A stretch of 64,000 nt of DNA, taken from contig NZ_LGJH01000161.1 of the NCBI RefSeq assembly GCF_001298105.1, positions 62,001 to 126,000 of the forward strand. The letters run 5' to 3'. This document shows positions 45,955 to 55,515 of the stretch, one piece after another (within the stretch, counting starts at the first letter, position 1; each line of letters opens with the position of its first letter). Source of the stretch: Novosphingobium sp. ST904 (GTDB lineage: Bacteria > Pseudomonadota > Alphaproteobacteria > Sphingomonadales > Sphingomonadaceae). Made by a program: the position numbers and the translations under genes. A model generated the notes under the pieces. That model worked only from the letters and a program-made list of their open reading frames with translations, was not told where the DNA came from and ran no database searches.

Positions 45955-47603
45955 ATGGAGATTGGGGTTTTGACCGATATCGTCACCGTACCGACCACGC
46001 CTTTCGAAGGACAGGCGCCGGGAACGTCCGGCCTGCGCAAGAAGGTTCGCGTGTTCCAGCAGCCGAACTATTCCGAGAACTTCATCCAGTCCGTGTTCGA
46101 TGTGGTGAAGCCGCAGCCCGGCGCCGCGCTGGTGATCGGCGGTGACGGGCGTTTTCATAACCGCACGGTGATCCAGCAGGCGATCCGGATGGCCGCGGCA
46201 AACGGCTATGGCCGGGTCCTGGTGGGCCAGGGGGGCATACTCTCGACGCCTGCGGCAAGTCACGTCATCCGCAAATACGGTGCGAGTGGAGGCCTGATCC
46301 TTTCCGCCAGCCACAATCCCGGCGGCCCTGAGGAAGACTTCGGCATCAAGTACAATATCGCCAATGGCGGCCCGGCGCCTGAGGGCGTCACAAACGCGAT
46401 CCTGGCGCGCACGCGTGAAATCGAGCTCTGGCTCACGGTGGAGGCTGCCGATGTCGATCTCGACACGCTCGGCGAAACCACGATCGGCGGCATGACGGTC
46501 GAGGTCATCGATCCGGTTTCCGACTATGCCGATCTCATGGAGGAGCTGTTCGACTTCGATGCGATCCGCAAGGCGGTCGGCAGCGGTTTCACCATGCGCT
46601 TCGACGCGATGAGCGCCGTGACCGGGCCCTATGCGATGGAGATACTGGAAAATCGCCTGGGCTTCGCGCCCGGCACCGTGATCAACGGCACGCCGCTGGA
46701 GGATTTCGGCGGGCACCACCCCGATCCGAACCTGATCCATGCCAAGGACCTCTACGATGTGATGATGGGGCCGGACGCGCCGGATCTCGGAGCCGCGTCG
46801 GACGGTGATGGCGACCGCAATCTCATCATCGGCAGGGGGCGGTTCATCACGCCGTCGGATTCGCTGGCGATGCTGGCGGCCAATATCGAGATCTCTCCGG
46901 CCTATCGCGGGCGGTTGACCGGAATTGCCCGTTCCATGCCGACCAGCGCCGCGGCCGACCGGGTGGCGGAAGCGCTGGGGGTCCCCTGTTTCGAAACCCC
47001 GACCGGGTGGAAGTTCTTCGGCAACCTCCTCGATGCGGGAATGGCGACGATCTGCGGCGAGGAAAGCGCCGGTACGGGGTCCGATCATGTGCGCGAGAAG
47101 GACGGCCTGTGGGCGGTGCTGCTCTGGCTCAACATCCTTGCCGTGCGTGATATCGGCGTGGATCAGCTTGCGCGCACGCATTGGGCGCGCTTTGGCCGTA
47201 ACTACTACGCACGTCATGACTATGAGGCGATCGAAAGCGACCGCGCAGCCGGATTGATGACGGAGCTGAAGCAGGGCCTGACCGGCCTGGCAGGCCAGCA
47301 GTTCGGGCCGCTCATCGTCGCCGGGGCCGACAATTTTTCCTACTCGGATCCGGTCGATCAATCGGTGAGCGAAAACCAGGGCATCCGCGTCCTGTTCGAG
47401 GATGGCAGCCGCGTGGTGTTCCGTCTTTCCGCACCGGCACGCAGGGCGCCACCTTGCGGGTCTATCTCGAACGCTATGAACCGGCGACCGGTCATATCGA
47501 TCAGGAAACCGGTGCGATGCTGGAACACCAGATTGCTGCCGCGCAGGAGATCGCCGGGATCACGCGGCACACGGGACGGATCGCGCCCGACGTCATAACC
47601 TGA
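45955..47603 (+). CDS. pgm: Alpha-D-glucose phosphoglucomutase (frameshift near end)
   Basis: About 549 residues when repaired. It interconverts glucose 1-phosphate and glucose 6-phosphate for glycogen, sugar nucleotide and capsule synthesis. It shows the phosphoserine loop SASHNPGG, the metal loop GASDGDGDRNLI, the sugar-binding segment EESAGTGSDHVREKDG and, after repair, the phosphate-binding C-terminal RLSGTGTQGATLRVYLERYE. One G is missing at about 47431 (TTTCCGCACCGG, expected TCCGGCACC). The start is ATG at 45955. Confidence 0.93.
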
Positions 47604-47774
47604 AACGCCGCGCTGCCGCGGTTGCAAAGGCCTTGCGAGCGCCGTCTCGCAGGGCTTTTGCGTTTTTGCGGAGGGCGCTGACTTATCCCGATCGTTCCCC
47701 TGGTTCTGCCCGGCTTGTCAGCATGTTTATCCACAGCCTTGCCCACTGCGGGAAGGCAAGGCAGAGCAGGCGTT

Positions 47775-48615
47775 ATGGACCTCGAAAACTACTTCGCCCG
47801 CATCGGCCTTCCGGCTGCCCCAACGCTCGATCCGGACGGGCTCGCGCAGCTTCAGCTGGCGCATCGGCGTGCAATCGGCTTCGAGAATCTCGCGATCCCG
47901 CTCGGCGAGGGTGCCCGGATCGACAGCGCCAGCGTGTTCGAGAAGCTTGTGGTGCAGGGGCGCGGGGGATATTGCTTCGAGCAGAACAGGCTGTTTTCGG
48001 ACGTTCTTTCCGCACTGGGGCTGGCGAACCGGCCACTTCTGGCGCGGGTGCTGCTGGGGCTGCCGGAAGGCGTCGTTCCGCCGCGAACCCATACGCTTTT
48101 GCTGGTCAACCTCGGCGGCGATGCGTGGATTGCCGATGCCGGGTTCGGCGGCAGCTATGTTCCGCCCCTTCCGCTGGAAGACGGGGCGCAGGTCCAGACC
48201 CCGGACGGGGCCTGGCACCGCCTGCTGCGCAGCGGGGAGCGGGGATCACTCGGCGGTGAGTGGCGGCTCGAAAGAGCCGGTCCGGCCGGTGCGACCGATG
48301 GGCGCAGCACCGCACGGCGATTGGCAGCCGCAATATGTCTTCGATCTTGCGCAAGTGGCCGGAGACGATCTCGAAATGGCCAATCACTGGACTTCGACGC
48401 GGCCCGGCACGCGGTTCACCACGCTTTGCGTCGCAAGCGTGGTGCTGGATGGCGGTTTCGCGGCTCTCAGCGACCGGCAGCTCACGATCCATTCCCAGGG
48501 GGTGAGCGAAACCCGCGCCATCGAGGACGCGCGCGATTATGCGCAGAACCTGCGTGACCTGTTTCGTATTGCGCTGTCCGATGAGGATGCGGAGAGACTG
48601 CCGCCGTTTTCCTGA
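47775..48615 (+). CDS. Arylamine N-acetyltransferase (frameshifted)
   Basis: About 279 residues. The Cys-His-Asp triad lies in RGGYCFEQN (Cys), RTHTLLLV (His) and WIADAGFGGSY (Asp). The first ATG at 47775 fits the family start. The frame changes between 48281 and 48330, net plus one base, so either one base was added or two were lost; the protein resumes at DWQPQYVFDL. The enzyme moves acetyl groups from acetyl-CoA to arylamines or hydrazines, or makes amide bonds in secondary metabolism. No pathway is suggested by the neighbours. Confidence 0.85.
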
Positions 48616-48687
48616 GGGAGACCAACTCCCTCGGGGCCGTAGCCAAAATCCGTGGCTACGCCGAATTCGTCCGCATGGCCCGGATTC

Positions 48688-49215
48688 TCAGACTTCCCTG
48701 AGCCTTGGCATCAATTCCACGAAGTTGCAGGGCCGGTTCCGGCTGTCCAGCTGTTCGGCGAGGATGCCGTCCCAGCCGTCTTTCACCGCGCCGTTGGAGC
48801 CGGGCAGGGCGAAGATGTAAGTCCCTCGCGAAACGGCAGCGGCGGCGCGGGACTGGACGGTGGAGGTGCCGATCGTCTGGTAGGAGAGCCAGCGGAAGAG
48901 TTCGCCGAAGCCGGGAATGTCGCGTTCCTTCACGCGGTCGATGGCCTCCGGGGTAACGTCGCGACCGGTGAGGCCGGTGCCGCCGGTGGAAACGATGGCG
49001 TCAACGTTCGGATCGTCGATCCAGGCATTGAACTGTGCGGCGATCAGGTCCGCGTCGTCCTTCTCGATGGCGCGCGCTGCCAGGGTGTGGCCCGCATCAC
49101 GGATGCGCTGGGCGAGAATGTCGCCCGAGGTGTCGTTCTCGGGGACGCGCGTATCGGAGACTGTCAGAAGGGCGATGTTGATCGGCTTGAAGGTACGCTC
49201 AGGATCAATTGCCAC
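48688..49215 (-). CDS. moaB: Molybdenum cofactor biosynthesis protein MoaB
   Basis: 175 residues, the usual length. It has NIALLTVSDTR near the start, the molybdopterin-binding STGGTGLTGRDVTPEAI, and IFALPGSNGAVKDGWDGIL near the C-terminus. It adenylates molybdopterin in the cytoplasm. The GTG at 49215, with GGAG about nine bases upstream, is preferred over ATG 49230. The start overlaps the end of the lytic transglycosylase gene by 11 bases, so the two are co-transcribed although unrelated in function. Confidence 0.92.
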   Translation of the reverse strand: MAIDPERTFKPINIALLTVSDTRVPENDTSGDILAQRIRDAGHTLAARAIEKDDADLIAAQFNAWIDDPNVDAIVSTGGTGLTGRDVTPEAIDRVKERDIPGFGELFRWLSYQTIGTSTVQSRAAAAVSRGTYIFALPGSNGAVKDGWDGILAEQLDSRNRPCNFVELMPRLREV

Positions 49216-51039
49216 GCAGGATAGCTCCATTCGGTGCCATGCGGACCGCCTGGGAGCCGGAAAGCCCCGGGAAGGTCGGCCACATGTCCTGTGCGAGCGC
49301 CATGCGGCTTTCGGACTGGCCGCCAGCCTGGCGCTCGTACATCCAGTAGTTGCGCAGCACTATGTTCACATAGCCGCGCGTTTCCCAGTAGGGCAGCGAT
49401 TCAATCCACAGCAGCGGGTCGCCCTGGTCCTTCACTTCGGTGTTCCAGCGGCTGATCGGGAGAATGCCGGCGTTATAGGCGGCCATGACCTTGGGCAGCA
49501 GGCCCTGGGTTCCGGGTGCGTCGCGCAGCATCTGGAGGTGGCGCTGGCCGAAAGCGAGGTTCACTTCGGGCTTGTTGAGGTCGCTGGCATTGCCGGTTAC
49601 GCCGAGTGAGGCCGCATGATCGCGGGCGGCGGCGGGCATGATCTGCATGAGGCCGCGCGCACCGGCCGGGCTGACGACGCTGGCCTGGAAGATCGATTCC
49701 TGAAGGGCATGGGCGTAAACCAGCGCCGGGTCGACCTTCCAGCCGCCCACCGGGGTCACTTGGGCGTGGGGAAGCGGCTGGCCGGTTCCGGTTTGCCGCC
49801 GTAAGGCGCATTGTAGGCCATCCAGAGCTGGGTGGAGGGCAGGCCGAGATCGCGGGCGAGGCGGCTGATCGAGGCGTACTGGTCCGCCGAGCCGATGCGG
49901 GCCTGATGGCGCAGCACTTCGTCGGCCAGGCTGTCCTTGCCGATTTCCGCCAGCTCCACCGCGGTGCGGATGTTGGAATTGGTGCGCAGCGCCTGCCAGT
50001 CGGTCGGCGTGAAATCGGCGGCGGCATGCTGTTCCGGCATCTTCAGGCCGAGCTGTTCGGCGGCGAGCATGCCATAAAGCGTTTCGTCGCGCGCGGCGGC
50101 AAGGCGCAGCGACGCGGCGGCCTGCTCCGGCTTGCGGCACCGCACGAGCGATCGGCTGTTCCAGTAATGTGCGGCGCTGGTCAGTTCCGCGTTCTCGGAT
50201 GAGCGGGCCGCGCGGGAGAAGGCGTCGGCAGCGCCGTCGCAATCACCCAGGCGCCAGGCCGCGAGCCCGGCCGTCCACCATGCCTCGCCCACCCAGGGGC
50301 CAGTGCCCATCGCAGCAAGCTGGGCAAGCTGGTAGGCCTGCGCATCCTGGTTTTCGATATAGAAGCTCCAGGCCACCTTTTCGCGCCATTCGGCCTGAGC
50401 CGAGGGGCTGAGGCCGGCGTCGATGCCGTCAAGCAGGACGCGCGCGCCGGTGGGATCGTCGGCCTTGATACGGTCGTTGATGCCCGAGGCGATCATCGCC
50501 GGCATCGTGCCGTCATCGATGGAGGCGGGGCGCACGCGCTTGGCCATGGTGGGCAGGCGGGCGAACTGCTGCTCTGCAGGAAGCGAGGGAACGCTGAGGG
50601 CGCCGCGCTTCAGCGCAAGGCGGCTGATCTGGTCGGCGCCGGGAAGCTCGGTGCCCTGCGCCAGCCAGGATTGCAGCGCCGGAAGCTCGATCTTCGGGGA
50701 GCCGGAGGCGAGGTAGTATTCGGCGCGGGCCTGCTGGTGCAGCGGGCCGTCGGGACGGTCCGTCAGCATTCGCTGCACGGTGGTCCAGTCCTTCGCGTCG
50801 ATCGCGTCGAAGACCTGCTTGTAATAGGTCCGATCGTCCTGGCTGAGCAGCGAGGGAACGGCTGTATTGTCCGCCCGCGTGCGGAAATACTCGACAGCGG
50901 CGCTATTGGCGAAGGCCGGCGCCGCGGCTGCGGTCATCCCGGCCACGGCAATCAGGGCTGCGCCTGCGCGCCAAGCCCCGCTGCCCAAACCTCCAGCGCC
51001 AAATCGTTTCAAATCAATTCCCCGCATCGTGCGACCCAT
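49205..51039 (-). CDS. Soluble lytic murein transglycosylase (frameshifted)
   Basis: About 611 residues when repaired. A signal peptide (AALIAVAGMTAAAAPAFA) is followed by the long helical U-shaped domain typical of Slt enzymes. The C-terminal SLT domain has the catalytic Glu in YAHALQESIFQASVVSPAGARGLMQIMPAAA and AYNAGILPISRW. The frame changes at about 49762, where one base is missing from a C run (ACGCCCAAG on the coding strand, expected ACGCCCCAAG). It cleaves glycan strands to anhydro-muropeptides in the periplasm, supplying recycling enzymes such as the LD-carboxypeptidase. Confidence 0.9.
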
Positions 51040-51080
51040 CCGGCGTTCTTTGGCCTGATCATCCGCAGGGAACCGTCCTT

Positions 51081-51881
51081 TCAGGACTGTGAACCCTCCG
51101 GCCCGGCATCTTTCATCTGTGCAATTTCAGACTTCGTCCACTCAAGCCAGGCGTTCCAGAAGCTCGCTTTTGCGCGCGGCTGTTGCAGCAGCGCGGCGAG
51201 GCCCCACCCGCCCAGGAGAGGTGTCGTAAGTCCTTCATGATGAAATTGTCTTAAAACGGCAGCGCGTTGCGGTGATTCGTGGCCAAGAAGCGACAGGACG
51301 TTTCCGCCAAGCACAATGAGTCGCTGCGGTGCGACAAGGTTAACGTGCCGGGCGAGTGCTTCGCCCACGCCGCGCGATTCCGCCGCGCGCCAGTCCGGCA
51401 GCGCATCGTGGCGGGGCAGCGCGCTGGCGAGATAGATATCCGCGCGCCGGGTGCCGAAGGCCGCGAGCATGGCGTCGAGCAACTTGCCCTGCTGGCCGGT
51501 GAGCAGTTCGTCGCGGTCCTGCTGTTCGGGCGTTTCCACCACGACCATCAGTTTCGCGCCTGCCACGCCGCCCGGCATCACGCGGCCGGCCGGGCCGCCA
51601 TCGTCCAGTAGCGATTCGCTCATCCACCAATCGCGGAAGGCGGGAAGGTCGGCCGGGAGCAATGCCGGGTCGATCCGGGTGGGCCGGGGCGGCGGCGCGT
51701 CGACGTCCACCGGGGGGCGGCGACGCGGGGGCAGCCGGTCTCCGTTTTCGTCCTGTTCGTCCTCGGGCACGATCCACTGGCGGGGCTCGTCCAGAAAGTC
51801 GAATTCGACCCCGGCTTCGCGCCACCAGTTCAGCGCACCTGTGATATCGTCCAGAAATTGCCGATTTGGGGCCTGATCCAT
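51081..51881 (-). CDS. Uracil-DNA glycosylase-superfamily protein without Fe-S cysteines
   Basis: 266 residues. The C-terminal two thirds match the family 4/5 UDG fold: LMVVVETPEQQDRDELLTGQQGKLLDAML takes the place of the usual GE.PG..ED..G.PFVG.SG.LL motif, and VNLVAPQRLIVLGGNVLSLLGHE follows the family pattern. The protein has no cysteine at all, so it cannot hold the 4Fe-4S cluster of family 4, and several active-site positions differ. Activity on uracil is doubtful. The start ATG at 51881 (MDQAPNRQ) gives a Pro/Asp/Arg-rich N-terminal region of about 85 residues. It is divergent from ETF-QO. Confidence 0.7.
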   Translation of the reverse strand: MDQAPNRQFLDDITGALNWWREAGVEFDFLDEPRQWIVPEDEQDENGDRLPPRRRPPVDVDAPPPRPTRIDPALLPADLPAFRDWWMSESLLDDGGPAGRVMPGGVAGAKLMVVVETPEQQDRDELLTGQQGKLLDAMLAAFGTRRADIYLASALPRHDALPDWRAAESRGVGEALARHVNLVAPQRLIVLGGNVLSLLGHESPQRAAVLRQFHHEGLTTPLLGGWGLAALLQQPRAKASFWNAWLEWTKSEIAQMKDAGPEGSQS

Positions 51882-51964
51882 CGCGTGGGTCTTGACCTCT
51901 TGCCATCCACCAATCAAGGCAATTCGCGAAAATTAATCGAGCGACTAAACTAGGGGCTTGCTGC

Positions 51965-53622
51965 GTGGACGCAATGATTGAACGCGAAGAGATGCCGTAT
52001 GACGTCGTCATCGTGGGCGGTGGGCCCGCAGGACTGGCGACGGCGATCCGGCTGAAGCAGGTCGATCCTGAGCTTTCGGTCTGCGTGCTCGAAAAGGGCT
52101 CGGAGATCGGCGCGCACATCCTTTCGGGCGCGACGATCGATCCCAAGGCGCTTGACGAACTGCTGCCGACCTGGCGCGAGGACGGCTGCCCGCTGGCGGA
52201 AACGCCCGTGACCGACAACTGGCACTGGCATCTCACGAAAAAGAAGAAGTTCTCTCTGCCGCATCTGGTGATGCCGCCGTTCATGTCGAACGATGGCAAC
52301 TACACCGGCTCTCTAGGCAATCTCTGCCGCTGGCTGGCCGAGCAGGCCGAGGCGCTGGAGATCGAGATCTTCCCCGGCTTCCCCGCCGCCGAGATTCTCC
52401 ATGACGACAATGGCGCCGTCATCGGCGTGCAGACCGGCGACATGGGCGTGGACCGCGAAGGCAAACCCAAGAGCGATTTCCAGCCGGGCATGAACCTGCT
52501 GGGCAAGTACACCGTGTTCTGCGAAGGCGCGCGCGGCCACCTGACCAAGCGGCTCAAGGCGAAGTACAATCTGGAGGCCGATTGCCAGCCGCAGATCTAT
52601 GGCATCGGCATCAAGGAACTCTGGGATATCCCGGCGGACAAGCACGTCCCCGGCCGCGTGATCCACACCCAGGGCTGGCCGATGAGCGAGACCGATAGCT
52701 GGGGCGGCGGCTTCCTCTACCACCAGGCGAACAACCAGGTGGCATTGGGCTTTGTTACCGCGCTGGATTACAAGAATCCCTACGTCTACCCGTTCGAGGA
52801 ATTCCAGCGCTGGAAGCAGCACCCGGAAATCCGGGCGATTCTCGAAGGCGCAAGCGCGTCGCCTACGGTGCGCGTGCGATCAACGAGGGTGGCTGGCAGT
52901 CGGTGCCGATGCTGGCCTTCCCGGGCGGCGTGCTGGCAGGCTGTTCGGCCGGCTTCGTCAACGTGCCGCGCATCAAGGGCACGCATACCGCCATGAAAAG
53001 CGGCATGCTGGCTGCCGAGGCGATTGCTGCGGCCATCAAGGCAGGCCGCGAGCAGGACACGCTGGGCGAATACGACACCGCCGTGCGCGAGAGCTGGATC
53101 GCCAAGGAACTCAAGCTCGTCCAGAACGCGGAGCCGCTGGTCGCCAAGTGGGGCGGCGAGATCGGCACGGTGCTGGCGGGCGCGGACATGTGGCTGCGCA
53201 CGCTGTTCGGCTTCGGGCTGGCCAGGCCGATGAAGCATCACACCGATGCCTCGACACTCCAGCGCGCCGATCTCTACAAGCCGGTCGCATATCCCAAGCC
53301 GGACGGTGTCATCAGTTTCGACCGCCTGACCAGCGTGTCCTACTCCTTCACCAATCACGAGGAAGACCAGCCGGTCCACCTGAAGCTGACCGATCCGACG
53401 GTCCCCACGCGCATCAACCTGCCGCTCTATGCGGGGCCAGAGGCGCGCTATTGCCCGGCGGGCGTCTACGAATTCGTCGATCCGGACGGTTCGGGCATGA
53501 AGCTCCAGATCAACGCGCAGAACTGCGTCCACTGCAAGACCTGCGACATCAAGGATCCGAGCCAGAACATCGAATGGGTCACCCCTGAAGGCGGCGGCGG
53601 CCCGAACTATCCGAATATGTAA
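51965..53622 (+). CDS. Electron-transfer flavoprotein-ubiquinone oxidoreductase (frameshifted)
   Basis: About 552 residues when repaired. FAD-binding VVIVGGGPAGLATAIRLKQ, the quinone-reductase core with IGAHILSGATIDPKAL, and the C-terminal 4Fe-4S cluster motif NCVHCKTCDIKDPSQNIEW are present. It passes electrons from ETF, reduced by acyl-CoA and other dehydrogenases, to ubiquinone at the inner membrane. One G is missing at about 52850 (CGAAGGCGCAAG, expected GGCGGCAAG). The GTG at 51965 with AGGGG eight bases upstream is chosen; ATG 51974 is the alternative. Confidence 0.92.
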
Positions 53623-53792
53623 TCGGAATGAGGGAAGGGCAGCGCCCTTTCCCGGTTCGGAATCTGATTGCCGCCGATTTCTCCCGTCACCCTGAAACGG
53701 GTTCAGGGTGACGGTTCCCCGGTTTGCAACGAGGGGTGGGAAGGCCAACGCTCGCCTTGCCTCTGGGCTCGCCTCGCGCCATGGACGGAGCG

Positions 53793-54605
53793 ATGCTGAC
53801 CGAAACTGCCTATGCCAAGATCAACCTCGCCCTCCATGTCCGCAGGCGGCGCGAGGATGGCTATCACGAGCTGGAAACCCTGTTCGCCTTCGTCGATGCG
53901 GGGGACGAACTGGCGGCGGCGCCCGCCGAAGTGGATTGCCTTGCCACGCACGGCGAGTTTGCAGGGAAGATCGACGACCCGCTCGGCAACATCGTCGCCA
54001 AGGCCCTGACAGCGCTGCCGCATGGCAAGGGATGGTCGGTCGACCTCGAAAAGCGCTTGCCCGTCGCGGCAGGGCTGGGCGGGGGCTCCGCCGATGCAGG
54101 CGCCATCTTCCGCATGGTCGAACGCGCTCATGGCCTCCCGGACGACTGGCATGAGCGCGCCGCAAGGCTGGGCGCCGACGTGCCCGCCTGCGTGCTTTCG
54201 CGGCCCTGCATCGGCACCGGCACCGGCACCGATCTTGCCGAAGTCTCCGAAAACGACCTTGCCGGATGCCCGGTGCTGCTGGTCAATCCCCGCGCGCCGG
54301 TGCCTACCGGGCCGGTGTTCAAGGCGTGGGACGGCGTAGACCGCGGCCCGATGCCGGGCGGAACCCTGCGCGAGATCGCCCAGGGCGGGCGCAACGATCT
54401 GGAAGGACCGGCCATCGCCATCTGCCCGGTTATCGCCGATGTCTTGGCGGCCTTGCGCGATACCGGGCCGTTCCTCGCGCGCATGTCAGGCTCCGGCGCA
54501 ACGTGTTTTGCGCTCTATGAGAGTCAGGAAGCCTTAAGCGATGCTGCCGCAAGCATCGCGGCGGAACACCCCGACTGGTGGCAACTATCCGGGAAATTGC
54601 GTTGA
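53793..54605 (+). CDS. ispE: 4-diphosphocytidyl-2-C-methyl-D-erythritol kinase
   Basis: 270 residues, a GHMP kinase of the MEP isoprenoid pathway. It has TAYAKINLALHVRRRREDGYHEL at the start, the phosphate loop PVAAGLGGGSADAGA, and GSGATCFALYES near the C-terminus. It supplies isopentenyl diphosphate, used by the prenyl synthase at 1449-2465. ATG 53793 lies next to the conserved start; ATG 53781 is possible. N-formylglutamate amidohydrolase follows 11 bases after the stop. Confidence 0.92.
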   Translation: MLTETAYAKINLALHVRRRREDGYHELETLFAFVDAGDELAAAPAEVDCLATHGEFAGKIDDPLGNIVAKALTALPHGKGWSVDLEKRLPVAAGLGGGSADAGAIFRMVERAHGLPDDWHERAARLGADVPACVLSRPCIGTGTGTDLAEVSENDLAGCPVLLVNPRAPVPTGPVFKAWDGVDRGPMPGGTLREIAQGGRNDLEGPAIAICPVIADVLAALRDTGPFLARMSGSGATCFALYESQEALSDAAASIAAEHPDWWQLSGKLR

Positions 54606-54616
54606 AAGCCCCTGCG

Positions 54617-55336
54617 ATGAAAACCGAACTCTACAAGTTGCTCGGCAAACCCGTGGAAGGCGGCATCGTCGTCATCGCCGACCATGCCTCGAACCATGTG
54701 CCTGACGGAATCGACCTCGGCATTCCCGCGGATCTGATGAACCAGCACATCGCCATCGACATCGGCGTCGCCGCCGTGGCGGAGAGGATGACGGGGGCGG
54801 GCACTTCGGCATGGCTTGCCGGGATCAGCCGCCTCGTCTGCGATCTGAACCGCGATATCGGGATGCCCGGCATGTTCCCGGTCGTTTCGGACGGCTACGC
54901 GATCCCCGGCAACATGATCGGTGACGATGGCCGCGCCGCACGCGTGGCGGAATACTTTGCCCCTTATCACACCGCTCTCGAAGAAATGCTGGAATCTGCC
55001 GAGCCTGCACTGATCGTTTCGCTTCACAGTTTCACGCCGGGCCTGGCAACGTGCGACAAGCCGCGGCCCTGGGAGATCGGCATTCTCTACAACCAGGATG
55101 ACCGCGCGGCGCGCATCGCCATTGCGCTGCTGGAGGCGGAAGGCCTGACGGTGGGCGATCAGGAGCCCTACTCGGGACGGATACTGAACGCCTCCATGAA
55201 CCGCCATGCCGAGGCGCATGGGCGGCCCTACCTCAGCATCGAGATCCGGCAGGACCAGATTGCGGACGAGGCCGGGCAGGCGCTCTGGGCCGAGCGGATG
55301 ACGCGGCTTTGCGCAGGCGTTGTCGAACGGCTGTGA
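54617..55336 (+). CDS. N-formylglutamate amidohydrolase family protein
   Basis: 239 residues. It has VVIADHASNHVPDGIDLG with putative metal ligands, a central DLNRDIGMPGMFP, LIVSLHSFTPGLA, and RPYLSIEIRQDQIADEAGQ. The family hydrolyses N-formylglutamate in histidine breakdown, or related formyl-amino acids. No hut genes are here. ATG 54617 is chosen; 54578 lies inside ispE. It appears to be co-transcribed with ispE. Confidence 0.85.
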   Translation: MKTELYKLLGKPVEGGIVVIADHASNHVPDGIDLGIPADLMNQHIAIDIGVAAVAERMTGAGTSAWLAGISRLVCDLNRDIGMPGMFPVVSDGYAIPGNMIGDDGRAARVAEYFAPYHTALEEMLESAEPALIVSLHSFTPGLATCDKPRPWEIGILYNQDDRAARIAIALLEAEGLTVGDQEPYSGRILNASMNRHAEAHGRPYLSIEIRQDQIADEAGQALWAERMTRLCAGVVERL

Positions 55337-55515
55337 GGGGGCGGCATAGGGCAGGGTGAAATTCGAAAACCTGCTTGACCCTTGAACCAATAAAACAATC
55401 TTTATGGCGTTTGCGAAAGAAAATGTCTCACTCCCCATTGCTGCGGCGCAGTTCGCAGTGTAGGGGCCGGCGCAAAGGGCGTATAGTCGCGCCCCTGTAT
55501 CCCGGAGTTCGCACA

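Noticed and set aside
49205..49230. ATG 49230 as the moaB start
   Set aside because: It has no ribosome site, while GTG 49215 has GGAG at normal spacing and matches the usual protein start.
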